Of a DNA stretch of 64,000 nt, positions 18,837 through 29,248 are shown one piece after another (positions within the stretch are counted from its first letter, which is position 1; the number at the start of each line of letters is the position of its first letter). The translations under genes and the position numbers were made by a program. Location: assembly GCF_002911665.1 (NCBI RefSeq), contig NZ_MTBP01000001.1, forward strand, positions 2,232,001 through 2,296,000, written 5' to 3'. This DNA comes from Actinomadura rubteroloni. Its GTDB lineage: Bacteria; Actinomycetota; Actinomycetes; Streptosporangiales; Streptosporangiaceae. The notes beneath the pieces were generated by a model. It was not told the DNA's origin and did no database searches. It saw nothing but the letters and a program-made list of their open reading frames with translations.

Positions 18837-18911
18837 ACCCCACACGCCGCCCCGCCCCGCTCTGCACGCCACCCCGCCCCGCGCCGCACGCAGACCGGGG
18901 CGGCCGTGTCG

Positions 18912-19406
18912 TCAGGGGGTGAGGCGTTGTTTCAGGAGCATTCCCGGCCAGTCGCCGACCTGGAAGCGGCGGACGGGCGTGAACCCGTTCCGCACGTAGT
19001 AGGCGACCAGCGCCCCGTCGCCGCCGGCGTAGCAGTCCACCCGCACGAGCCCGATCCCGGCGCGCCGGGCCTCGGCGCGTGCGTGGTCGAGGAGGGCGGC
19101 GCCCGTGCCGGGGCGGGAGTGATCGGTGACGAGCAGCGCCACGAACACCTCCGGCTCCGGCGCGGGGGAGAGCGGCGGGCGCGGGCCCGGGGTCAGGAGT
19201 AACGCGCCGATCGGTTGTCCGTCGTGCTCGGCGATCCAGACGGCCGCTTCCCGGATCAGCCGGCCGATGCCCTCATCGGGGTCGCGGGCGAACGGTTCGG
19301 TTCCCCACTGGTCCGTCCGGCCGCGCGCCGCCAGCCAGGCCACCGCGCCGTCCAGCAGGTCGAAGATCGCGTCGCCGTCCGGCGGGCCGCCCGCGCGTAT
19401 CCGCAT
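18912..19406 (-). CDS. GNAT-family N-acetyltransferase
   Basis: 164 residues from ATG 19406. GNAT features: an N-terminal beta-strand/helix RIRAGGPPDGDAIFDLLDGA, strand 4 VFVALLVTDHSR followed by the acetyl-CoA pyrophosphate loop RPGTGAALLDHARAEARR (a variant of Q/RxxGxG/A), then VRVDCYAGGDGALVAYYVRN and GFTPVRRF. The substrate is unknown. It is divergent from the NADAR gene, with GGAGG 15 nt upstream. Confidence 0.88.
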   Translation of the reverse strand: MRIRAGGPPDGDAIFDLLDGAVAWLAARGRTDQWGTEPFARDPDEGIGRLIREAAVWIAEHDGQPIGALLLTPGPRPPLSPAPEPEVFVALLVTDHSRPGTGAALLDHARAEARRAGIGLVRVDCYAGGDGALVAYYVRNGFTPVRRFQVGDWPGMLLKQRLTP

Positions 19407-19500
19407 GGTCCGCCATTTTCCTCCCGGTCCGTCGCGTCCGCCGGGGATCGGGGAGTAAAGGCGTTGATCGGGATGCGGGGCGGCTGGCAGGGTCGGGCGC

Positions 19501-22303
<2,803 letters not shown>

Positions 22304-22396
22304 CTAACCCTCCCGTCAGCCAGGTCTCCCGCAACACAGCGGTCACGTGGGGTTTCCGCGGGTGAGACGAGACGGAACGCGGGTAGGGGAGAGATC

Positions 22397-22924
22397 ATGG
22401 TGAGCGGGGGCGCGTCAGTGGTGCGCGCGAACATCGTCCTGACCGTGAACGGGAGCCTGCGCAGGCTCACCGTCGACACGCGCGCGTCGCTGCTGGACGC
22501 GCTGCGCGAGACGCTCGGCCTGACCGGCGCGAAGAAGGGCTGCGACCACGGCCAGTGCGGCGCCTGCACGGTGCTGCTCGACGGCCGCCGCGCCAACGCG
22601 TGCCTCGCGCTCGCGGTCGCGCAGGACGGGTCGGACGTCGTCACGGTCGAGGGCCTGGCCGACGGGGAGCGGCTCAGCCCCGTCCAGGAGGCGTTCCTCG
22701 CCCAGGACGGCTACCAGTGCGGCTACTGCACGCCGGGCCAGCTCTGCTCGGCGACGGGCGTGCTGCGCGAGGCCGCGCGGGGCTGGCCGAGCGCCGTCAC
22801 CGAGGACGTCGCCTCCGAGCCTCCGCTGGACGACGCCGAGATCCGCGAGCGGATGAGCGGCAACCTCTGCCGGTGCGGCGCCTACCAGGGCATCGTCGCG
22901 GCGGTGCGGGAGGCGGCGCGATGA
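22397..22924 (+). CDS. Molybdenum hydroxylase, [2Fe-2S] subunit (XDH/PaoA-type)
   Basis: 175 residues. The plant-type [2Fe-2S] site is GCDHGQCGACTVLLDG with the fourth Cys in ANACLA. The second, helical-domain cluster uses CGYCTPGQ and CRCGAYQG. It passes electrons between the molybdenum centre and FAD. Unlike E. coli PaoA it has no Tat signal, so the enzyme should be cytoplasmic. The ATG at 22397 is preceded by GGGGAGAG. First gene of a three-gene operon; the next ATG overlaps its TGA. Confidence 0.93.
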   Translation: MVSGGASVVRANIVLTVNGSLRRLTVDTRASLLDALRETLGLTGAKKGCDHGQCGACTVLLDGRRANACLALAVAQDGSDVVTVEGLADGERLSPVQEAFLAQDGYQCGYCTPGQLCSATGVLREAARGWPSAVTEDVASEPPLDDAEIRERMSGNLCRCGAYQGIVAAVREAAR

Positions 22925-23898
22925 GGCCGTTCGCCTACGAACGCGCGGTGTCCGCCGAGGACGCGCTGAACCGGCACACCGACGACACGCAGTATCTCGG
23001 CGGCGGCACCAACCTCGTGGACCTGATGCGGCTCGGCGTCGCGACCCCGGCCCGCCTGGTGGACGTCGCGCGCCTGCCCTACGACCGGATCGAGCACCGC
23101 GCGGACGGCGGGCTGGTGATCGGCGCGGCCGTCCGCAACAGCGATCTGGCCGCCGACCTCGGCGTCCGCGACGATCATCCGCTGCTGGCGCAGGCGGTGC
23201 TGGCGGGGGCGTCCGGGCAGATCCGCAACCAGGCGACGGTGGGCGGCAACCTGCTCCAGCGGACGCGCTGCCCCTACTTCCAGGACGTCACCAAGCCGTG
23301 CAACAAGCGCGAACCGGGCACGGGCTGCCCGGCCGTCCACGGCGACAACGAGAACATGGCGATCCTGGACCATTCGCCGCACTGCGTGGCGACCCACCCG
23401 TCCGACATGGCGGTCGCGCTGACCGCGCTGGACGCCCGGGTCCGCGTCCGGCATCCCGGCGGCGAGGACGTGGTCCCGCTGGCGCGGCTGTACCGGTCGC
23501 CGGGCGACGACCCGTCCCGTGACACGACGCTGCGGCCGGGCGACCTCATCACCGCCGTGGAGGTGCCCGCCCGTCTGGACATGCCCGCTCGGTACCGCAA
23601 GGTCCGCGAGCGGGCGTCGTTCGCGTTCGCGCTGGTCTCGGCGGCCGTCGCGCTGGACGTCGCCGACGGGACGGTCCGCGACTGCCGGATCGCGCTCGGC
23701 GGCGTCGCGCACCGGCCGTGGCGGGCGCACCGCGCCGAGGACGCCCTACGCGGCCGGCCGGCGACGGAGGCGAGCTACCGGGCGGCGGCCGAGGTGGAGC
23801 TGGCGGCGGCCGAGCCGCTGAGCGGCAACGCCTACAAGGTGACGCTGGCGGTCAACGTGATCACGGCGGCGCTGGCCGGCCTCGGGGAGGACGCATGA
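22921..23898 (+). CDS. Molybdenum hydroxylase, FAD subunit with a PaoB-type cysteine cluster
   Basis: A 325-residue FAD-binding subunit (CO dehydrogenase medium-chain fold): YLGGGTNLVDLMRLG, then ATVGGNLLQRTRCPYF. A Cys-rich insertion follows (RCPYFQDVTKPCNKREPGTG, then GCPAVH), as in PaoB/YagS and 4-hydroxybenzoyl-CoA reductase, where it holds a [4Fe-4S] cluster. It probably reduces the final electron acceptor. Start and stop each overlap the neighbouring genes by 4 bp (ATGA), so the three subunits are co-translated. Confidence 0.93.
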   Translation: MRPFAYERAVSAEDALNRHTDDTQYLGGGTNLVDLMRLGVATPARLVDVARLPYDRIEHRADGGLVIGAAVRNSDLAADLGVRDDHPLLAQAVLAGASGQIRNQATVGGNLLQRTRCPYFQDVTKPCNKREPGTGCPAVHGDNENMAILDHSPHCVATHPSDMAVALTALDARVRVRHPGGEDVVPLARLYRSPGDDPSRDTTLRPGDLITAVEVPARLDMPARYRKVRERASFAFALVSAAVALDVADGTVRDCRIALGGVAHRPWRAHRAEDALRGRPATEASYRAAAEVELAAAEPLSGNAYKVTLAVNVITAALAGLGEDA

Positions 23899-25949
23899 GG
23901 ATCGAGGGCCGCGCGAAGGTCACCGGGAACGCCAAGTACGCCTACGAGTACCCCGCCGAGAACGTCGCGTACGCGTTCGCGGTGACGTCCGACGTGGCGC
24001 GCGGCGAGGTGCTGTCGGTGCGGGCGCCGGAACTGCCGGGGCTGATCGCCGTCCTGTCCTGCATGGACCCGCCGGACATCGCGCCCGTGCCGGACGCCGA
24101 GCTGCACCTGTTCCAGTCCCGGACGGTCTCCTACCGGGGCCAGATCATCGCGGCGGTCGTCGCCGAGACGCTGGAGACGGCGCGCGAGGCCGGACGGCTG
24201 CTGGAGATCGAGTACGCCCCGGACGACATGGACGTCGAACTGGACCCCGACCATCCCGGGCTGTACCAGCCGGAGAAGGTGAACGGCGGGTTCGCCCCCG
24301 AGTCCGGGAGCGGCGAGCCGGCGGACGCGTTCGCGGAGTCGCCGGTCCGCGTGGACGTCACCTACGCGACCCCGGCCGAGTACAACAACGCGATGGAGCC
24401 GCACGCCACGCTCGCCGAGTGGACCGCGCCCGACCGGCTCGTCGTGCACGACTCCAACCAGGGGTCGGTGGTCGTCCGGGACACGCTCGCGAAGATCTTC
24501 GGCCTCGACCCCGAGCAGGTGCGGGTCGTGTCGCCGCACGTCGGCGGCGGGTTCGGGTCCAAGGGGACGCCGCGTCCGGTGCCGGTGCTGGCCGCGCTCG
24601 CCGCCCGCGCGGCCGGGCGCCCGGTGAAGCTGGCGGTGACGCGGCAGCAGATGTTCGCGACCGTCGGGTACCGGACGCCGACGGTCCAGCGCGTCCGGCT
24701 CGGCGCCGACCCCGACGGACGGCTGCGCGCGGTGCTGCACGAGTCCGTCGCGCAGACGTCCCGGATCCGGGAGTTCGCCGAGCAGGCGGCCGTCGCCGCA
24801 CGGCACATGTACCGGACGCCGAACCTCTACACCGGGCACCGGGTGGTGCGGCTGGACGTCCCGTCGCCGTCGTGGATGCGCGCCCCCGGTGAGACGCCCG
24901 GGATGTACGCGCTGGAGTCGGCGATGGACGAGCTGGCCTGCGCCGCCGGGATCGACCCGATCGAGCTGCGCGTCCGCAACGAGCCCGAGACCGACCCCGA
25001 CACCGGCCTGCCGTTCAGCTCCCGCAACCTGGTCGCGTGCCTGCGCGAGGGCGCGGACCGGTTCGGCTGGGCCCACCGCGACCCGCGTCCGGGCGTCCGC
25101 CGCGAGGGCCGGACGCTGGTCGGCACCGGCGTCGCCGCCGCGACCTACCCGGCGATGACGATGCCCGCCAAGGCCCGCGTGCGCGCCGAGGAGGACGGGA
25201 CGTTCACCGTCTCGATCGCCGCCGCCGACATCGGGACCGGCGCGCGGACCGTCCTGACGGGCGTCGCCGCCGAGACGCTGAAGGCCGAGCCGGACGCCGT
25301 CACCGTGCGGATCGGCGAGAGCGACCTGCCGCGCGCACCGCTCGCGGGCGGCTCGATGGGCACCGCGAGCTGGGGGCACGCCGTCGTCCGCGCCTGCGAG
25401 GCGCTGCTGGCCAAGCTCGGCGACGGGCTGCCGCAGGAGGCCGAGGCCGACACGGCCGACGAGCTCAAGAACCGTCCGCAGTACGCGCGGCACGCGTTCG
25501 GCGCGCACTTCGCCGAGACCGCCGTGGACCTGGACACCGGCGAGATCCGCGTCCGCCGGCTCCTCGGCGTCTACGCGGCGGGCCGCATCCTGAACCCGCA
25601 GACGGCCCGGTCGCAGTTCCTCGGCGGGATGACGATGGGCGCCGGGATGGCGCTGATGGAACGCGGCGTCCTGGACCTGGAGTTCGGCGACTACCTCAAC
25701 CACGACCTCGCGCAGTACCACGTCCCGGTCTGCGCGGACGTCCCCGACATCGACGCCGCGTGGATCGAGGAGGCCGACCCGCACCTGAACGCGATGGGCG
25801 CCAAGGGCATCGGCGAGATCGGGATCGTCGGGGTCGCGGCGGCGATCGGGAACGCCGTCCATCACGCGACGGGCGTGCGGTTCCGCGAGCTGCCGCTGAC
25901 GCCGCCGGCCGTCCTGCCCGCGCTCGCCGCGCACGGCGTCACGGCCTGA
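23895..25949 (+). CDS. Molybdenum hydroxylase, molybdopterin-binding catalytic subunit
   Basis: A 684-residue XDH/aldehyde-oxidase large subunit. Seen: GRAKVTGNAKYAYEY at the start, NNAMEPHATLAEW, VSPHVGGGFGSKG (molybdopterin contact), RAPGETPGMYALES, and near the C-terminus GAKGIGEIGIVGVAAAIGNA with the catalytic Glu. The set resembles PaoABC-type aldehyde or heteroaromatic hydroxylases; the substrate is unknown. No XdhC-type maturation chaperone gene follows. It overlaps the convergent membrane-protein gene by 11 bp. Confidence 0.93.
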   Translation: MRIEGRAKVTGNAKYAYEYPAENVAYAFAVTSDVARGEVLSVRAPELPGLIAVLSCMDPPDIAPVPDAELHLFQSRTVSYRGQIIAAVVAETLETAREAGRLLEIEYAPDDMDVELDPDHPGLYQPEKVNGGFAPESGSGEPADAFAESPVRVDVTYATPAEYNNAMEPHATLAEWTAPDRLVVHDSNQGSVVVRDTLAKIFGLDPEQVRVVSPHVGGGFGSKGTPRPVPVLAALAARAAGRPVKLAVTRQQMFATVGYRTPTVQRVRLGADPDGRLRAVLHESVAQTSRIREFAEQAAVAARHMYRTPNLYTGHRVVRLDVPSPSWMRAPGETPGMYALESAMDELACAAGIDPIELRVRNEPETDPDTGLPFSSRNLVACLREGADRFGWAHRDPRPGVRREGRTLVGTGVAAATYPAMTMPAKARVRAEEDGTFTVSIAAADIGTGARTVLTGVAAETLKAEPDAVTVRIGESDLPRAPLAGGSMGTASWGHAVVRACEALLAKLGDGLPQEAEADTADELKNRPQYARHAFGAHFAETAVDLDTGEIRVRRLLGVYAAGRILNPQTARSQFLGGMTMGAGMALMERGVLDLEFGDYLNHDLAQYHVPVCADVPDIDAAWIEEADPHLNAMGAKGIGEIGIVGVAAAIGNAVHHATGVRFRELPLTPPAVLPALAAHGVTA

Positions 25950-26958
25950 CCCGCACCCACGCCCAGACCCGGCGGCGGTGCAGCAGCGCGCCCGCGACCA
26001 CGAGCAGCGGCGTGCCCGCCCACAGCAGCAGGTCCCCGCCGGACGGCCCGGGGCCCGGCGTCCGCGCCAGCGCCGCCGCGACCGCGCGCGTCACGGCGTG
26101 GATCAGCAGCAGCGCGGCCGTGAGCGCCGCGCCGACGTTGCGGCCGTAGACGGCCAGCGCCCACACCGCGGTCGGCGCGCCCGCCCACACCCGCCACAGC
26201 AGCGCCGCGAGCAGCAGCGGGCCGAGCCCGACGAGCAGGAGCCGTCCGACGTCCACGGCCCCGCTCGCGTGCGCGGCGTGGACGGCGCGCTCGGCCTGGT
26301 GCCCCGACAGCGCCGCGCCCCACCCGGCGAGCGCCGCGACCGCCGCGACCACCTCGGCCGGGCGCCGCCCCGGGCTCGCGACCGGTTCGGCGCGCAGCAG
26401 CAGCCGGGACACGCCGTAGCGGCCCGCGCCGAGGGAGCCCGCCGGCGTCGCGGGGCCGTCCGGTCCCCGGCGCAGGTGCGGCGCGAACGCGTCGACGGCC
26501 GCGCGCAGCTCCCGCCAGGAGCGCAGCCGGTGCGAGAACAGGACGCGGTAGGCGCCGTCGCCCGCCCACAACCCGGCCATCTCGGGATGACGCGCCGCGA
26601 ACCCCTCGAACGGGAACAGGGACAGGACGCCGGGGCCGACGACGACGTCCGCCAGCTCGTCCCACGCGACCGTCCAGCACGCGTCCCCGGCGGCGGTCAC
26701 CGAGCGCAGCCCGCGCGCGTCCAGCACGAGCCGCGCCAGCCCGCTCCGGCGCAGCGCCCGGCCCGCCGCGACCGCCGCCGCGGGCAGCACGGTCCCGGCG
26801 AGGCCGCAGCCGAACGCGGCGTAGGGGCGTCCGGCGAGCGCGAGGACGGCCGACGCGAACAGGCACGCCACGCTCAGCCACGCGAGGACGGTGACCGTGG
26901 GGAACAGCGCGGCGCGTCCGGCGGAGGGCAGCTCGAAGGCGGCGGGAACGTCGGGCAC
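25939..26958 (-). CDS. Multi-pass membrane protein, unknown function
   Basis: 339 residues from GTG 26958. Two N-terminal hydrophobic segments (VTVLAWLSVACLFASAVLAL and an Ala/Gly-rich one) are followed by a cytoplasmic domain of about 120 residues that resembles a PH-like bacterial domain (DARGLRSVTAAGDACWTVAW, then ELADVVVGPGVLSLFPFEGF). About four more segments lie toward the C-terminus. No family is named with confidence. Very high Ala content and standard actinobacterial codon use support a native gene. Confidence 0.78.
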   Translation of the reverse strand: MPDVPAAFELPSAGRAALFPTVTVLAWLSVACLFASAVLALAGRPYAAFGCGLAGTVLPAAAVAAGRALRRSGLARLVLDARGLRSVTAAGDACWTVAWDELADVVVGPGVLSLFPFEGFAARHPEMAGLWAGDGAYRVLFSHRLRSWRELRAAVDAFAPHLRRGPDGPATPAGSLGAGRYGVSRLLLRAEPVASPGRRPAEVVAAVAALAGWGAALSGHQAERAVHAAHASGAVDVGRLLLVGLGPLLLAALLWRVWAGAPTAVWALAVYGRNVGAALTAALLLIHAVTRAVAAALARTPGPGPSGGDLLLWAGTPLLVVAGALLHRRRVWAWVRVRP

Positions 26959-27033
26959 GGGCCGTCATCGTACGGAGCGGCGGCGGGCGGATCCAGGCTG
27001 GCGCGGCGGACGAACCGGACGCGTTCCCCCAGC

Positions 27034-27801
27034 TCAGCCCTGGTCGAACGCGCCGTGGCGTCCGGCGCCCGCCGCGAACCTGGCCGCGCCGTCGACCGCG
27101 TCGGCCGCCAGGGACGTCATGCCGTGGCGCCACTCGGCGGCGAGGGCGTCCGGTTCGTCCAGGCCCCACTGGTCGAGGACGGACGCGCGGTCCTCGCGCA
27201 GGCAGGTCTGCGGGAACGCGGCGAGCGACGCGGCCAGCTCGACGGCGGCGTCCACGGCCGTCCCGGCGGGGACGACGCGGTTGGCCAGGCCCATCGCCAG
27301 CGCCTCGGCGGCGTCCACCGGACGGCCGGTGAGGATCATGTCCATCGCCCGGCTCTGCCCGATGAGGCGCGGGAGCCGGACCGTCCCGCCGTCGATGAGC
27401 GGGACGCCCCAGCGGCGGCAGAACACCCCGAACACGGCGGTGTCGTCGGCGACGCGCAGGTCCGCCCAGAGCGCCAGCTCCAGCCCGCCCGCGACGGCGT
27501 GCCCGCTCACCGCCGCGATGACGGGCTTGGACAGCCGCATCCGCGTCGGCCCCATCGGCCCGTCGCCGTCGGGTTCGGCGCGGTTGCCGTCCGGGGTGCC
27601 GACGGCGCGCAGGTCGGCGCCCGCGCAGAAGGTGCCGCCGGTGCCGTACAGGACGGCGGCGGTCACTGCGTCGTCGGCCTCGACGTCGCGGAACGCGGCG
27701 ACCAGCGCGTCGGCGGTCGGCCGGTCCACGGCGTTGCGGCGGTCGGGCCGGTCGATGCCGACGAGTGCGACGGTGTCCCGTCGTCCGACGCGGACGGTCA
27801 T
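27034..27801 (-). CDS. Enoyl-CoA hydratase/isomerase family protein
   Basis: A 255-residue crotonase. DRPDRRNAVDRPTADAL begins the fold, the CoA/oxyanion-hole elements are GGTFCAGADLRAV and SGHAVAGGLELALWADLRVA, and GVPLIDGGTVRLPRLIG follows. The position equivalent to the catalytic Glu reads CRRWGVPLIDGG, as in many actinobacterial hydratases of uncertain substrate. It probably acts in fatty-acid or branched-chain acyl-CoA breakdown. Alone and divergent from the phosphoesterase gene. Confidence 0.92.
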   Translation of the reverse strand: MTVRVGRRDTVALVGIDRPDRRNAVDRPTADALVAAFRDVEADDAVTAAVLYGTGGTFCAGADLRAVGTPDGNRAEPDGDGPMGPTRMRLSKPVIAAVSGHAVAGGLELALWADLRVADDTAVFGVFCRRWGVPLIDGGTVRLPRLIGQSRAMDMILTGRPVDAAEALAMGLANRVVPAGTAVDAAVELAASLAAFPQTCLREDRASVLDQWGLDEPDALAAEWRHGMTSLAADAVDGAARFAAGAGRHGAFDQG

Positions 27802-27954
27802 GGGCGGCCTCCTGTGCCGAGTCCGGTTCTAGAAACCCATTCTGCCGTCCTTTGGGGATGAATTTCCTTCATCTTCCACTCGCCTCCCGTTCTTCCCCGG
27901 AGCCGCACGAGTCGTGATACTTCGCTCGGCGGCGCAGCGACGGGAGGACGAGGC

Positions 27955-29247
27955 ATGGGCATCGAGGAACTCACCCGGCGGGGCTTTCTCGCCGGGACGG
28001 CGGGAGCGGCGGTCGTCGCGGCGGGCGGCAGCGCGGCGGCGACGACGGCGGCGACCGCGCCGGTCGGGACGCTCCCCGACCCGCGCGACTCCGGCATCGA
28101 CCACGTGGTCGTCGTGATGATGGAGAACCGGTCGTTCGACCACTACCTCGGGTGGCTGCCCGGCGCGGACGGACGCCAGGCGGGCCTGACGTTCACCGAC
28201 GCGTCCGGCGCGTCCCACGCCACCCACCACCTGACCGTTCCGCACGGCTGCGGCTTCCAGGACCCCGACCACTCCTACGCGGGCGGGCGCACCGAGTACA
28301 ACGACGGCGCCTGCGACGGCTGGCTGCGCGCCGGGAACAACGACGTCTTCTCCATCAGCTACTACGAGGGCGCCGACCTGGGCTTCCACGGCCACGCCGC
28401 CCGCGACTGGACGGTCTGCGACCGCTATTTCCCGGCCGTCATGTCGTCCACGTTCCCGAACCGGATCTTCCAGCACGCGGCGCAGACCGACCGGATCTCC
28501 AACACGTTCGCGATCTCCGAGCTGACGACGATCTGGGACCGGCTGGCCGCCAAGAAGATCCCGGCGCGCTACTACTTCAGCGACGTCCCCTTCACGGCCC
28601 TGTGGGGCCTGAAGCACCTCGACATCAGCAAGAACATCTGGGAGTTCTACAACGACGCCAAGAACGGCGACCTGCCCGCGCTGAGCTTCGTGGAGCCCGG
28701 CTTCCTCGGCGAACTGCTGCCGGGCCTCTCCGAGGACGAGCACCCGCTCGCCGACATCCGCTTCGGCCAGGCGTTCCTCAACAAGGTCTACACGGCCGTC
28801 GTGAACTCCCCGAACTGGGAACGCACTCTCCTCGTCATCAACTACGACGAGTGGGGCGGCTTCTTCGACCACGTCCCGCCGCCCGCCGGCCCCGACCCGC
28901 GCCCCGACCTCGGCACGGGCCTGCGCGGCTTCCGCGTCCCCTGCCTGCTGATCTCCCCCCGCGCCCGCCGCGGCGCCGTCGCCCACGAGACCTACGACCA
29001 CACGTCCGTCCTGAAACTCGTCGAATGGCGCTGGGGCCTGGACCCCCTCTCGGTCCGCGACGCGGCGGCCCGCAACCTCGCCGAAGTCCTCGACTTCGAG
29101 AACCCCCCGAACCTCAAAGCCCCCCGCTACACCGTCCCCCAGCCCATGACCCTCGGCTGCCTCGACCCGAACCACGCCCACACCGGCGACGACTGGGCCG
29201 ACCTGAACGCCTTCGCCCGCCGCAACGCCTTCCCCCGCCCCCGCTGA
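27955..29247 (+). CDS. Secreted phospholipase C / acid phosphatase-type phosphoesterase with Tat signal
   Basis: 430 residues. The Tat signal TRRGFLAGTAG is followed by an Ala-rich h-region, so it is exported folded. The mature enzyme has the phosphoesterase-family motifs HVVVVMMENRSFDHYLGWLP (metal and nucleophile region), MSSTFPNRIFQHAAQT, NYDEWGGFFDHVPPP and YDHTSVLKLVEWRWGL. The family includes bacterial phosphatidylcholine-specific phospholipases C and AcpA-like acid phosphatases. The shorter C-terminus lacks the repeats of large PlcC enzymes. GGGAGGA precedes the ATG. Stop codons of this gene and the convergent SARP gene are 1 bp apart. Confidence 0.93.
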   Translation: MGIEELTRRGFLAGTAGAAVVAAGGSAAATTAATAPVGTLPDPRDSGIDHVVVVMMENRSFDHYLGWLPGADGRQAGLTFTDASGASHATHHLTVPHGCGFQDPDHSYAGGRTEYNDGACDGWLRAGNNDVFSISYYEGADLGFHGHAARDWTVCDRYFPAVMSSTFPNRIFQHAAQTDRISNTFAISELTTIWDRLAAKKIPARYYFSDVPFTALWGLKHLDISKNIWEFYNDAKNGDLPALSFVEPGFLGELLPGLSEDEHPLADIRFGQAFLNKVYTAVVNSPNWERTLLVINYDEWGGFFDHVPPPAGPDPRPDLGTGLRGFRVPCLLISPRARRGAVAHETYDHTSVLKLVEWRWGLDPLSVRDAAARNLAEVLDFENPPNLKAPRYTVPQPMTLGCLDPNHAHTGDDWADLNAFARRNAFPRPR

Positions 29248-29248
29248 C

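Larger units (their letters stand above)
17601..18911. other. 1.3-kb sparsely coding region
   Basis: Apart from one short ORF (18046-18189, minus) and a tandem repeat (18761-18836), no convincing gene was found here. The 17640-17900 part is noticeably less GC-rich than its surroundings and probably holds the promoter of the 17223-17600 gene. Several open frames of 60-130 codons exist on both strands but have no codon-position bias, ribosome-binding site or recognisable motif. Confidence 0.6.

Noticed and set aside
18770..18900. CRISPR-like array in the C-rich repeat
   Set aside because: Units are directly adjacent with no unique spacers, and only two clear copies exist.
18447..19202. Possible plus-strand gene of 251 codons
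   Set aside because: It runs through the tandem repeat and antisense to the GNAT gene; low-complexity His/Pro/Ala translation and no ribosome-binding site.
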